Positions 24,566 through 33,205 of a stretch of 39,678 nt of DNA are shown here, in pieces. A model generated the notes under the pieces. The model had not been told where the DNA came from. It ran no database searches and saw only the letters and a list, made by a program, of their open reading frames with translations. Position 1 is the first letter of the stretch; each line of letters begins with the position of its first letter. Source of the DNA: Bacteroidales bacterium (GTDB taxonomy: Bacteria > Bacteroidota > Bacteroidia > Bacteroidales > JAADJA01); assembly GCA_016933115.1 (NCBI GenBank), contig JAFGBL010000187.1:1-39678 (forward strand), read 5' to 3'. A program made the translations under genes and the position numbers.

Positions 24566-24874
24566 ATGAAGATTACTATGAACCCCAATGAAATGGTAGT
24601 TAAAGCCAGCGACAGCAGCAGGTTGGTAAATGGAAGCACCATCAAAGGCAAACTCATCCTGACCACACAAAGAATATATTTTAAACCCGAAATCAACGGA
24701 AACAACGAAAATGACCTTGAAATTTATCCAAACGAAATCAATGAGGTACTACTTTTCAATGAAAGGTTTTTGTTTCCCAACGGTTTAAATATTGTCACGA
24801 AGGACGGTAGAGAAAACAAATTTTTGGTTAAAAAAAGAACCGATTGGAATACAATGATCGTCAGGATGTGCTAA
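24566..24874 (+). CDS. GRAM-domain protein
   Basis: A 102-residue protein occupied almost wholly by a GRAM (PH-like) domain: NGSTIKGKLILTTQRIYFKPE is the typical 'G-x-L-x-LT-x-x-R-x-x-F' start, followed by IYPNEINEV and the hydrophobic GLNIVTKDGRENKFLV pair of strands. GRAM domains bind membranes or proteins; the bacterial stand-alone forms are uncharacterised. No TM or signal peptide, so cytoplasmic. It converges with the histidine kinase gene, with only five bases between the two stop codons. Its upstream region resembles the permease promoters. Confidence 0.75.
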   Translation: MKITMNPNEMVVKASDSSRLVNGSTIKGKLILTTQRIYFKPEINGNNENDLEIYPNEINEVLLFNERFLFPNGLNIVTKDGRENKFLVKKRTDWNTMIVRMC

Positions 24875-24879
24875 AAACC

Positions 24880-26097
24880 TCATGCCAATGGGAACCTGAC
24901 CATGAAAGTTGTTCCCTGACCACGCATGCTTTTACATTGAATATCTCCTTCCATTGCTTCAATATATTTTTTAGCAATCGACAGCCCTGTCCTGTCTGTT
25001 TGGCGATGATGGGCCTGCGGTTTATCAAACAAAGTATTTAATGCTTCCTGGCTGATACCCGGTCCCTGGTCACTGATTTCCACCACTGCTTTTCCTTCCT
25101 TCTCAAACAGATCGATCATTATTTTTTTATTTACGGGGGAGAATTTAATGGCATTGGAAAGCAGGTTATCAAACACAATGTAAATATAATTTTTATCCAC
25201 ATTGGTGAATAGTTCCTGCAATTTCAAATCTATATCAATGTTTTTCAGTTTCAAAGTATATTTGAAGCTGCTTTCAATTTCCTCTAACAATTCGGCCAGG
25301 TTTACCTTTTGGGGTTTCAGCTTGCTTCTTTGTAGTTCAATGATGTCTATATCCAAAGTTTGATTGATCAAGCTGTTCATCCTTCGCAAACTGTTGTGAA
25401 TTAGTCTGAGATACTCCTGTTGATCTTCCGAACAGTTTGAAATGCCCTGTTCGAACAGATCGATGACGCAAAGACTGCTGGTGAGCGGATTTCTCAACCC
25501 GTGAGATACGATACTGATTAGCTGATTTTTTTCTTCATTCAATTTAACAAGCTGTTCATTGGTTTGTTCCAGTTCCGATTTCTGATCAAGTATGTTTTGA
25601 TGTTGTTCTTCAATCTCATTTTTTTGCTTTTGGATCTTGAGGAAACTTTTGGCCAGTTTGCCTTCCAGTTCATTCATTTCCCTGATTCGTTGGATGACCT
25701 TTTTGAGAACCCCTTTGATAACTCCTGGTTTATCTGCCATAATCCGATAAAAGTCGTCCTGTTCCAATACCAGCAAGGTTGTCAGGTCTTCGGCGGTAAC
25801 CGATGCCGACCTGGATTCTTTATCAAAAAGCGCAAATTCACCAAATACTTGCCCCTCCTCTAATCTCGACAAAACATGGTTGCCATCGTGAATACGGACA
25901 CTCCCCGATTTAATGATGTACATAGCATCACCTTCGTCTCCTTTGTGAAAAATAGCCAGGCCTTTCCGGATTTTTACTTCCTTCAATTCAGCAGCAATTT
26001 CTGCAAGGGAACTCTCATCGGTTTCAGAGAAAATTTTAACCTTGCCCAATAGTTCAACCAGGTCGTCAATGATGTTTTGGTTTGCGATTTTGCCCAT
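24880..26097 (-). CDS. Cyclic-nucleotide-binding domain sensor histidine kinase (soluble)
   Basis: A 405-residue protein without TM segments. An N-terminal cNMP-binding (CRP-type) domain spans about 17-130, with the phosphate-binding-cassette-like FGEFALFDKESRSASV (85-100). A coiled coil (about 132-193) leads to HisKA with His199 in SIVSHGLRNPLTSS and a HATPase domain: N-box NLLSN (311-315), G1 DQGPGIS (343-349), G2-like RTGLSIAKKY (369-378) and GQGTTFMV. The residue after the phospho-accepting His is Gly200, where most kinases have Glu or Asp; the DNA reads cac-ggg. No response regulator is adjacent. It could sense a nucleotide or simply use the fold for protein contacts. Confidence 0.9.
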   Translation of the reverse strand: MGKIANQNIIDDLVELLGKVKIFSETDESSLAEIAAELKEVKIRKGLAIFHKGDEGDAMYIIKSGSVRIHDGNHVLSRLEEGQVFGEFALFDKESRSASVTAEDLTTLLVLEQDDFYRIMADKPGVIKGVLKKVIQRIREMNELEGKLAKSFLKIQKQKNEIEEQHQNILDQKSELEQTNEQLVKLNEEKNQLISIVSHGLRNPLTSSLCVIDLFEQGISNCSEDQQEYLRLIHNSLRRMNSLINQTLDIDIIELQRSKLKPQKVNLAELLEEIESSFKYTLKLKNIDIDLKLQELFTNVDKNYIYIVFDNLLSNAIKFSPVNKKIMIDLFEKEGKAVVEISDQGPGISQEALNTLFDKPQAHHRQTDRTGLSIAKKYIEAMEGDIQCKSMRGQGTTFMVRFPLA

Positions 26098-26129
26098 GAA
26101 CCGGATTTGTAAAAATTATTAACAAATAA

Positions 26130-26137
26130 CAAACTTA
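26130..26137 (-). promoter_or_regulatory. Candidate -7 element of the histidine kinase gene
   Basis: TAAGTTTG on the minus strand matches TAnnTTTG exactly and lies 33 bases before the ATG. No well-spaced -33 TTG was found. Confidence 0.35.
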
Positions 26138-26230
26138 ACGGCAAATATGGGAAATAATTACATGCGAAAAACAATAAATTGTTATGAATCAGATGAAAAA
26201 ATACTGTAAATCCTATTCTGACCTTAAAAA

Positions 26231-26268
26231 TTAAAGCCGGCTAAACAAGAATGTTTGGCCGGCTTTAA
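26231..26268 (-). terminator. Strong intrinsic terminator after the 88-residue gene
   Basis: TTAAAGCCGGCTAAACA pairs with TGTTTGGCCGGCTTTAA as a stem of about 16 bp with one G-T pair and a loop of four to six bases. On the minus strand the stem is followed by TTTTT. It begins 17 bases after the stop codon at 26285. Confidence 0.85.
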
Positions 26269-26284
26269 TAAACATTTTGTTGTA

Positions 26285-26551
26285 TTAGCTAAAATTCTTG
26301 AGTGCTTTTTCCAATCCGTCAATCACTTTTTTGTTGACTTTGCGTGGTTCTTTGGCTTTGACTTTTTTCAGTAAATCCAAAGATTTGGTTCCGTACTCCT
26401 GCAAACCGTAAGGGTTTTGATCGAAGTCATAGCTGCCAATGCACCATTGGAGTTTTGATTGAATATCAGAATAAGCTTCGTTATTTAGCTTTTGGAATGC
26501 ATTAACTGCATCCTCACAACTTTTTCTCAAATTTTCATTTACTTGGTTCAT
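26285..26551 (-). CDS. Small hypothetical helical protein (88 aa)
   Basis: No family recognised. The protein is hydrophilic and mostly helical by composition: NENLRKSCEDAVNAFQKLN, then a short aromatic segment WCIGSYDFDQNPYG, and a lysine-rich C-terminal half (KSLDLLKKVKAKEPRKVNKKVIDGLEKALK). No signal peptide or TM. It has its own strong terminator and is divergent from purL, so it is an independent, probably real gene. A possible minus-strand promoter is TATTTTCG (26608 down to 26601) with TTTTG 17 bases upstream. Confidence 0.7.
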   Translation of the reverse strand: MNQVNENLRKSCEDAVNAFQKLNNEAYSDIQSKLQWCIGSYDFDQNPYGLQEYGTKSLDLLKKVKAKEPRKVNKKVIDGLEKALKNFS

Positions 26552-26711
26552 AACAATAAGATTTAACAGTTAATTTTCAATTAGTAAAAAATTAAGCGCG
26601 CGAAAATAGTATTTTTTATTAAATCCAAAATTAATTTAAGGTTAAGGTAATTTAACATCACAATTGTGGATAATTAAACAATTGTGTTTCACTTTGTTTT
26701 TATGAACATAT

Positions 26712-26719
26712 TACCTTTG
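26712..26719 (+). promoter_or_regulatory. Candidate -7 element of purL
   Basis: TACCTTTG, followed by CA, matches TAnnTTTG exactly and lies 45 bases before the ATG. TTTG at 26693-26696 is the nearest -33 candidate, but the 15-base spacer is short. No recognisable purine riboswitch was seen. Confidence 0.5.
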
Positions 26720-26763
26720 CAACATATTAATTAACGCAATTTAATTTCGATAATTTCATTATA

Positions 26764-29700
26764 ATGATCACATTTTTTAAAGGGGAAGACCGGGTCATTT
26801 TTGCTGTTGGAACTGCTGATCACCTGATTTCCGAAGACATCAAAAAGCTGGAATGGCTTTTCGGGTATGCCCGCTACCTGCCGAAAACATCTTTGGACGG
26901 TGAATATACCGGACCCCGTAAGGAAATGATCACCCCCTGGAGTACCAATGCAGTTGAGATCACACAAAACATGGGAATCAAAGGAATTGGCAGGATTGAA
27001 GAATTCATCCGGGTCGAAACAAAAAAACCTGAGTTCGATCCCATGCTGCAAGCACTTTATACAGGATTAAGCCAAGAAATTTTTACCATAGAAAAATCAC
27101 CTGATCCCATCATTTTTATCGATGATATTAAAAAATTTAATGCTACTGAAGGATTGGCATTGAATGAAGATGAAATTAACTATTTGGAAGACCTAAGCAA
27201 ACGGCTGGACAGAAAACTAACCGATAGCGAAGTTTTCGGTTTTTCTCAGGTAAACTCTGAACACTGCCGTCATAAGATATTCAATGGAACTTTTGTAATC
27301 GATGGAAAGGAAATGCCCGATTCCCTTTTCAGCCTGATCAAAAAAACTTCGAAGCTAAATCCCAACCGGCTGGTATCGGCTTACAAGGACAATGTTGCTT
27401 TTGTGTCAGGGCCGGTTGCAGAGCAATTCGCCCCGCTGCGACAGGATATTCCCGATTTTTTCCATGTGATCGATATTGATACAGTTCTTTCACTGAAAGC
27501 TGAAACCCATAATTTCCCAACTACAGTTGAACCGTTTAACGGAGCGGCAACGGGAACCGGAGGAGAAATCCGCGACCGGATGGCCGGAGGGAAAGGAAGC
27601 CTTCCGTTGGCAGGAACAGCAGTTTACATGACATCCTATTCCCGCTCAGAACCGAACCGGGAATGGGAAAGATATACCGATCCCCGGAAATGGCTGTACC
27701 AAACCCCGGAAGAAATACTGATCAAGGCTTCCAATGGTGCCAGCGATTTTGGGAATAAATTCGGTCAGCCCCTGATATGCGGCAGTGTGCTCACATTTGA
27801 GCATTTTTCTGCCCTGAAAAAAATTGGTTACGATAAGGTGATCATGCTGGCCGGAGGGATCGGCTTCGCTAAAAAATCTGATAGTCAGAAAGCAACACCC
27901 GAAAAAGGAGATAAGATCATCGTAATGGGTGGAGATAATTACCGGATCGGGATGGGAGGAGGTGCTGTCTCATCTGTTGCAACAGGTGAATATAAAAATC
28001 ATATTGAACTGAATGCAGTACAGCGCTCCAACCCGGAAATGCAAAAACGGGTTTATAATGCCATAAGGGCAATGGCAGAAATGAAAGAAAACCCGTTGAT
28101 ATCCATTCATGATCACGGAGCCGGGGGCCATCTGAATTCACTTTCCGAATTGGTTGAAGCAACCGGCGGCAAAATTGAGTTGAGAAAACTCCCCATCGGG
28201 GATCCTACCTTGTCAGCCAAAGAAATTGTCGGAAATGAATCGCAGGAACGGATGGGCTTACTTTTGAAACCCAATGACGTAGGATTGCTTAATAAGATTT
28301 CCCTTCGCGAACGCGCACCCATGTATGATGTTGGCGAAGCCACCGGCGATCATCGATTTACTTTTGAGGATAATTCAAGCAATACCAAACCCATCGACCT
28401 GGAACTGGGCGATATGTTCGGGAATCCACCTAAAACCATACTTGAGGATGTGTCAATTGTTAGAGATAAATTTTCTCCGGTAAAATATAATCTTGAGGAT
28501 CTGGAAGTATATTTGGAAAACCTGCTTCAACTGGAGGCGGTTGCCTGCAAAGACTGGCTGACCAATAAGGTAGACCGATCCGTTACAGGCCGTGTAGCCT
28601 TCCAGCAAACCTGCGGGACCATACAATTGCCATTGAATAATGTAGGCGCATCTGCACTGGATTACCAGGGTATTAAAGGTATTGCAACATCCATCGGACA
28701 TGCACCGGTTGCAGCATTGATCAACCCCGAAGCCGGTTCTGTGCTTTCTATTGCCGAAGCCCTCACAAATATCATCTGGGCACCAATAGAAGAAGGGCTC
28801 AAAGGCATTTCACTTAGCGCTAACTGGATGTGGCCTGCCAGGAACGAAGGGGAAAATTACAGACTTTACAAAGCCGTAAAAGCTGTAAGTGATTTCGCTA
28901 TAAATCTTGGAATAAATATTCCTACCGGGAAGGACAGCCTGTCAATGACACAAAAGTACAGGGATGATATTGTTTACTCACCTGGGACGGTGATCATATC
29001 AGCAATTGGGGAAGTTTCAAACATCCGTAAAATTGTTTCACCAGCCCTTGTTAATGATCCTGAATCGGAAATCCTTTATCTTGATCTTTCCAATGACAAC
29101 TTTGATTTGGGAGGCAGTAGTTTTGCGCAACTCAGGGGTCAATTGGGCGAATCGACCCCCAGGGTTCGGGATGCAGCCTATTTTAAAAAGGCCTTCGACT
29201 TCATCCAGAATTTAATAAAAGAGAATAAAATATTTGCCGGTCACGATATTTCGGCAGGAGGTATGATCACTGCTTTGCTGGAAATGAATTTTCCGAACCC
29301 AAATACCGGAATGGATATCGATCTTTCATCCCTCAATGAACCGGACCTGGTCAAACTGATTTTCAGTGAAAATCCGGGAATCATTATTCAGGTTAAGGAT
29401 TCAGAGGAACTTTATAAAAACCTGAAAAGCTTTGGAATTGTGTTCCACAAAATTGGGAAACCAAATAATAAGGGAATTTTGAACCTGAATCATCAAAGCG
29501 GAAGTTTTAGTTTCAATATCAATGGATTACGCGATAAATGGTTCAGAACCTCTTATTTGCTTGATAGAAAACAGTGTGGGGAGAAGCTTTCATTGGAACG
29601 GTTCAATAATTACAAAAAACAAAACCTGGAATACAATTATAATCCGGGTTTTACGGGAAAGGCCAGCCAGTTTGGAATTGATCTGAAACGGAGAAGAATG

Positions 29701-30468
29701 GCCGGGGTTAAAGCTGCCATTATACGTGAAAAAGGAGTAAACGGCGACCGGGAAATGGCTTATTCGCTCTACCTGGCCGGTTTTGATGTGAAAGATGTTC
29801 ATATGACCGATTTGATCGAGGGCAGGGAAACTCTTGAAAAAATCAATATGATTGTTTTTGTGGGTGGATTTTCAAATTCCGATGTACTTGGTTCTGCCAA
29901 AGGATGGGCAGGAGCCTTTTTGTATAACGAAAAAGCCAAAACAGCCCTGGACGATTTTTATAAAAGGGAAGATACGCTAAGCCTTGGTATTTGTAACGGA
30001 TGCCAGTTGATGATAGAACTGGGCCTGGTGAATCCGGATCATGAGCAAAAACCCAGGATGCTGCATAATAACTCCCAAAAATTTGAATCTGCTTTTTTGA
30101 ATGTGACCATTGGTGAAAACAATTCGGTGATGCTGAAGAGTTTGGCCGGCAGCAGGCTGGGGATTTGGGTGGCACATGGTGAAGGTAAATTTGATTTCCC
30201 CTATGAACAGTCCAGATATCATATCCCGGTAACATTTAGTTATCATGAATATCCCGGAAATCCCAACGGATCGAAATTTTCCGCCGCCAGTTTGTGTTCG
30301 GATGACGGCCGCCACCTGGTGATGATGCCCCACCTGGAACGAGCCATATTCCCCTGGCAATGGGCCAATTATCCCGATTCCAGAAAAGAGGATGAAATTT
30401 CACCCTGGGTGGAAGCGTTTGTGAATGCGAGGGAATGGATAAAAAACCGATTGATGAAAAATGATTAA
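26764..30468 (+). CDS. purL: Phosphoribosylformylglycinamidine synthase, single-chain PurL
   Basis: Catalyses ATP- and glutamine-dependent conversion of FGAR to FGAM in purine synthesis. The 1234-residue protein is the large form with glutaminase fused: N-terminal PurS-like part, the linker with SEHCRHKIFN, the FGAM core (AETHNFPTTVEPFNGAATGTGGEIRD, typical of PurL; HDHGAGG; PTGKDSLSM), and a C-terminal class-I glutamine amidotransferase with nucleophile Cys1077 in LGICNGCQL and the catalytic histidine in WVAHGEGKF near 1137. Length is normal for Bacteroidota and proteobacterial forms (about 1200-1300). The SDR gene follows after 13 bases. Confidence 0.97.
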   Translation: MITFFKGEDRVIFAVGTADHLISEDIKKLEWLFGYARYLPKTSLDGEYTGPRKEMITPWSTNAVEITQNMGIKGIGRIEEFIRVETKKPEFDPMLQALYTGLSQEIFTIEKSPDPIIFIDDIKKFNATEGLALNEDEINYLEDLSKRLDRKLTDSEVFGFSQVNSEHCRHKIFNGTFVIDGKEMPDSLFSLIKKTSKLNPNRLVSAYKDNVAFVSGPVAEQFAPLRQDIPDFFHVIDIDTVLSLKAETHNFPTTVEPFNGAATGTGGEIRDRMAGGKGSLPLAGTAVYMTSYSRSEPNREWERYTDPRKWLYQTPEEILIKASNGASDFGNKFGQPLICGSVLTFEHFSALKKIGYDKVIMLAGGIGFAKKSDSQKATPEKGDKIIVMGGDNYRIGMGGGAVSSVATGEYKNHIELNAVQRSNPEMQKRVYNAIRAMAEMKENPLISIHDHGAGGHLNSLSELVEATGGKIELRKLPIGDPTLSAKEIVGNESQERMGLLLKPNDVGLLNKISLRERAPMYDVGEATGDHRFTFEDNSSNTKPIDLELGDMFGNPPKTILEDVSIVRDKFSPVKYNLEDLEVYLENLLQLEAVACKDWLTNKVDRSVTGRVAFQQTCGTIQLPLNNVGASALDYQGIKGIATSIGHAPVAALINPEAGSVLSIAEALTNIIWAPIEEGLKGISLSANWMWPARNEGENYRLYKAVKAVSDFAINLGINIPTGKDSLSMTQKYRDDIVYSPGTVIISAIGEVSNIRKIVSPALVNDPESEILYLDLSNDNFDLGGSSFAQLRGQLGESTPRVRDAAYFKKAFDFIQNLIKENKIFAGHDISAGGMITALLEMNFPNPNTGMDIDLSSLNEPDLVKLIFSENPGIIIQVKDSEELYKNLKSFGIVFHKIGKPNNKGILNLNHQSGSFSFNINGLRDKWFRTSYLLDRKQCGEKLSLERFNNYKKQNLEYNYNPGFTGKASQFGIDLKRRRMAGVKAAIIREKGVNGDREMAYSLYLAGFDVKDVHMTDLIEGRETLEKINMIVFVGGFSNSDVLGSAKGWAGAFLYNEKAKTALDDFYKREDTLSLGICNGCQLMIELGLVNPDHEQKPRMLHNNSQKFESAFLNVTIGENNSVMLKSLAGSRLGIWVAHGEGKFDFPYEQSRYHIPVTFSYHEYPGNPNGSKFSAASLCSDDGRHLVMMPHLERAIFPWQWANYPDSRKEDEISPWVEAFVNAREWIKNRLMKND

Positions 30469-30481
30469 CGATTGAAGATAT

Positions 30482-31243
30482 ATGAATAAGATTATTTTAA
30501 TAACCGGTGCTACCAGCGGAATTGGAAAAGCCTGTGCGGAAAAATTTGCTGCCAATGGTTATGATCTGATAATTACCGGGAGAAGAGAAGAAAGGCTGAA
30601 CAAACTCAAAAAGGAGATCGAAAATAATAACAATGTCAGGGTGTTACCATTATGTTTTGACATTCGTGATAAAGATGCGATGATCGCGGCAATGGATTCC
30701 CTTGATGACTATTGGAAAAAAATTGATGTTCTGGTCAATAATGCAGGGCTGGCATTGGGATTAAATCCGATCCACGAAGGTAGTTTTGAAGACTGGGAAA
30801 CCATGATCGACACCAATATCAAAGGTTTGCTTTACATGTCGAAGCTGGTTGCCAATCTTATGATAAAAAACAAAAAAGGCCATATCATCCATATCGGGTC
30901 CATAGCCGGCCGCGAAGCCTACCCCAACGGTAATGTTTATGTTGCCACCAAACATGCGGTCGAAGGGTTAACAAAATCCATGCGGATAGATCTCATGCCT
31001 TATAATATAAAAGTCACCCAAATTGCTCCGGGAGCTGTTGAAACCGAATTCTCCGATGTTCGGTTCAAGGGAAATCAGGAAAGGGCAAAACTTGTTTATA
31101 AAGGTTATCAACCCCTTAGGGGTGAAGATGTGTCCGAAGTAGTTTATTATGTAACCACTTTTCCACCTCATGTAAACATCAACGATTTACTTATTATGCC
31201 ATTTGCACAGGCAAATGCTACGATGTTCAATAAAAATTCATAA
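30482..31243 (+). CDS. SDR-family NAD(P)-dependent oxidoreductase (YdfG-like)
   Basis: A 253-residue classical short-chain dehydrogenase. It has the cofactor motif TGATSGIG (8-15), NNAG (86-89), and the catalytic Ser140, Tyr153 and Lys157 in IGSIAG…YVATK. The stretch AYPNGNVYVATKHAVEGL resembles YdfG-type 3-hydroxy-acid dehydrogenases, which oxidise serine and other 3-hydroxy acids with NADP; GRRxER after strand 2 (33-38) suits NADP preference. The substrate remains a guess. It starts 13 bases after purL and is likely co-transcribed, though no pathway link is evident. Confidence 0.9.
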   Translation: MNKIILITGATSGIGKACAEKFAANGYDLIITGRREERLNKLKKEIENNNNVRVLPLCFDIRDKDAMIAAMDSLDDYWKKIDVLVNNAGLALGLNPIHEGSFEDWETMIDTNIKGLLYMSKLVANLMIKNKKGHIIHIGSIAGREAYPNGNVYVATKHAVEGLTKSMRIDLMPYNIKVTQIAPGAVETEFSDVRFKGNQERAKLVYKGYQPLRGEDVSEVVYYVTTFPPHVNINDLLIMPFAQANATMFNKNS

Positions 31244-31268
31244 ATAAAGTCATATTATCAGGTGTAAA

Positions 31269-31286
31269 GTTGATTTAAAAATCAAC
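31269..31286 (+). terminator. Possible stem-loop after the SDR gene
   Basis: GTTGATT-taaa-AATCAAC, a 7-bp A+T-rich stem 25 bases after the stop. It is followed by A-rich rather than T-rich sequence, so termination on the plus strand is uncertain. Confidence 0.35.
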
Positions 31287-31311
31287 AAAAAACTCATTTT
31301 TAAAAAATCAC

Positions 31312-31319
31312 TATTTTTG
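31312..31319 (+). promoter_or_regulatory. Candidate -7 element of the first acyl-CoA synthetase
   Basis: TATTTTTG followed by CAGCC matches the Bacteroidota TAnnTTTG element exactly, 35 bases before the ATG. The -33 region is A/T-rich without a clear TTG. Confidence 0.5.
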
Positions 31320-31354
31320 CAGCCACTTTTTTATATCTAAATAATCTGGGGGTT

Positions 31355-33139
31355 ATGGAGATAACAAGAATCTTTGATCTGCTTCCACACTTTAAAAGTA
31401 AATTCAAACCCAAAGACGATGCACTGGCCGGAAAAGAAGAAGGAAAATGGATTAAATACAGCATTGACCAATATATAGAAGCAGCCAACAATATCAGTTT
31501 TGCATTCCTGAAACTGGGAATTAAGAAAGGCGATAAAATTGCCACCATTACCCAGAACAGGCCGGAATGGAATTTTCTGGATATGGGAATCCTTCAAATC
31601 GGAGCAGTGCATGTCCCGATTTACCCAACCATCAGTGAATCCGATTACAAATACATCCTCAAGCATGCCGAGGTTAAATTTGTTTTTGTGGCCGGTAAGG
31701 AATTGCTCTCCAAAATTAAACACATTCTCCCTGAAATACCTTCCATTGAAGGAATTTATACTTTCAGACAAATTGAAAATGTTAAACATTTACAGGATCT
31801 GATTGACCTCGGTAAAGCAAACCATGCACCAGAAAAACTGAATGCTATCAACCCGACAATAACCAGCGACGATGTGGCCACACTTATTTATACTTCAGGT
31901 ACAACCGGAAACCCCAAAGGTGTAATTCTAAACCATAATAATATCATCAGCAATGTCCTGGCTTTGTATCATATTTTTCCTGTCGATGAAACTTGTAAAT
32001 GCCTCAGTTACCTGCCGGTCAGTCATGTTTACGAACGGACAAATCTCTATATTTACCAATATCTTGGCGTTTCGATTTATTATGCCGAGAATATGGGAAC
32101 CATTGCAGATAATTTGAAGGAGATCCATCCGGAGATGCTGACAACTGTTCCGCGACTGTTGGAAAAAATTTACGACAAGATCATTGCCAAAGGAAGAAAA
32201 CTGAAGGGTATTCAAAAATCCATATTTTTCTGGGCATTGAAACTGGGGCTTGAATATGATATAACCGGTAAAAGTCTGTTCTATAAATTGCAACTGAACC
32301 TGGCCAACAAGCTGGTTTTTAGTAAATGGCGCGAGGCATTGGGCGGTAATATGCGTGTGATCGTTTCGGGTGGTGCAGCCCTACAACCCAGGCTGGCAAA
32401 GGTTTATACCGCCGGTAAAATAAAGGTTCTGGAAGGGTATGGCCTTACAGAAACTTCTCCGGTGATCGCAGTAAATACTTTCGAGCCGGGTGGAAGGAAA
32501 TTCGGAACTGTTGGGAAACCACTTAAAAATGTTGAGGTAAAGATAGCTGATGATGGTGAAATTCTTTGCAAAGGGCCCAATGTGATGTTGGGATATTACA
32601 AAGAACCCGACCTTACAAAGGAGGCCATAGATGAAGGGGGATGGTTCCATACAGGAGACCTGGGAAGAATTGAACCCGAAGGGCACCTGAAGATCACAGG
32701 CCGTAAGAAGGCTTTGTTTAAAACCGCAATGGGTAAATACATCAGCCCTGAACACATCGAAAACAAACTGGTAGAATCACCGTTTATCGATGCTGCGCTG
32801 ATTATCGGTGAAAACCAAAAATTTGCCGGAGCGATGATCGTTCCCGATTTTAATCATCTCCGTTCCTGGTGCGCAGTAAAAAATATTCCATATTCCTCAG
32901 ATAAGGAGATGGTAAACCATCCGGAAGTGAAAAAAAGGTTCCAGAAGGAGGTGTATGATTTTAACAAGGATCTGGGTAGTTTCGAACAAATTAAAAAATT
33001 CGAGCTGATGGAATCCGAATGGTCTATCCAAACGGGAGAATTAACGGCAAATCTTAAACTGAGGAGGAATTTTATCTGCCAGAAATACAAACCCGTAATT
33101 GATAAGATCTTTAACATAAAGGAAGAGGTTCTGATATAA
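31355..33139 (+). CDS. Long-chain fatty-acid-CoA ligase (AMP-binding, FadD15/ACSL type), copy 1
   Basis: This 594-residue adenylate-forming enzyme activates long-chain fatty acids to acyl-CoA through an acyl-AMP. Motifs: LIYTSGTTGNPKGV (P-loop, about 177-190), PVSHVYERT, the YGLTETSPV motif (about 364-372), GWFHTGDLGRIEPEGHL (about 427-443) and the hinge KITGRKKALFKTAMGKYISP with the GKYI-type catalytic-lysine region. The form with RKK and GKYISPEHIE is typical of ACSL/FadD15-like long-chain ligases. Soluble or peripheral; no TM helix obvious. It is followed by a paralogue 66 bases downstream. Chain-length specificity is unknown. Confidence 0.93.
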   Translation: MEITRIFDLLPHFKSKFKPKDDALAGKEEGKWIKYSIDQYIEAANNISFAFLKLGIKKGDKIATITQNRPEWNFLDMGILQIGAVHVPIYPTISESDYKYILKHAEVKFVFVAGKELLSKIKHILPEIPSIEGIYTFRQIENVKHLQDLIDLGKANHAPEKLNAINPTITSDDVATLIYTSGTTGNPKGVILNHNNIISNVLALYHIFPVDETCKCLSYLPVSHVYERTNLYIYQYLGVSIYYAENMGTIADNLKEIHPEMLTTVPRLLEKIYDKIIAKGRKLKGIQKSIFFWALKLGLEYDITGKSLFYKLQLNLANKLVFSKWREALGGNMRVIVSGGAALQPRLAKVYTAGKIKVLEGYGLTETSPVIAVNTFEPGGRKFGTVGKPLKNVEVKIADDGEILCKGPNVMLGYYKEPDLTKEAIDEGGWFHTGDLGRIEPEGHLKITGRKKALFKTAMGKYISPEHIENKLVESPFIDAALIIGENQKFAGAMIVPDFNHLRSWCAVKNIPYSSDKEMVNHPEVKKRFQKEVYDFNKDLGSFEQIKKFELMESEWSIQTGELTANLKLRRNFICQKYKPVIDKIFNIKEEVLI

Positions 33140-33205
33140 CAAATATCGATATGCCAAGAATCTTTTTTACCCTGTCAAATATATTATTCACATAAAAACG
33201 TTGTT

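Noticed and set aside
24880-26097. CRP/FNR-type transcription factor
   Set aside because: The N-terminal domain is CRP-like, but the rest is a coiled coil with HisKA and HATPase domains, not a helix-turn-helix.
31269-31286. Strong terminator after the SDR gene
   Set aside because: The stem is A+T-rich and lacks a downstream T-tract, so it is listed only at low confidence.
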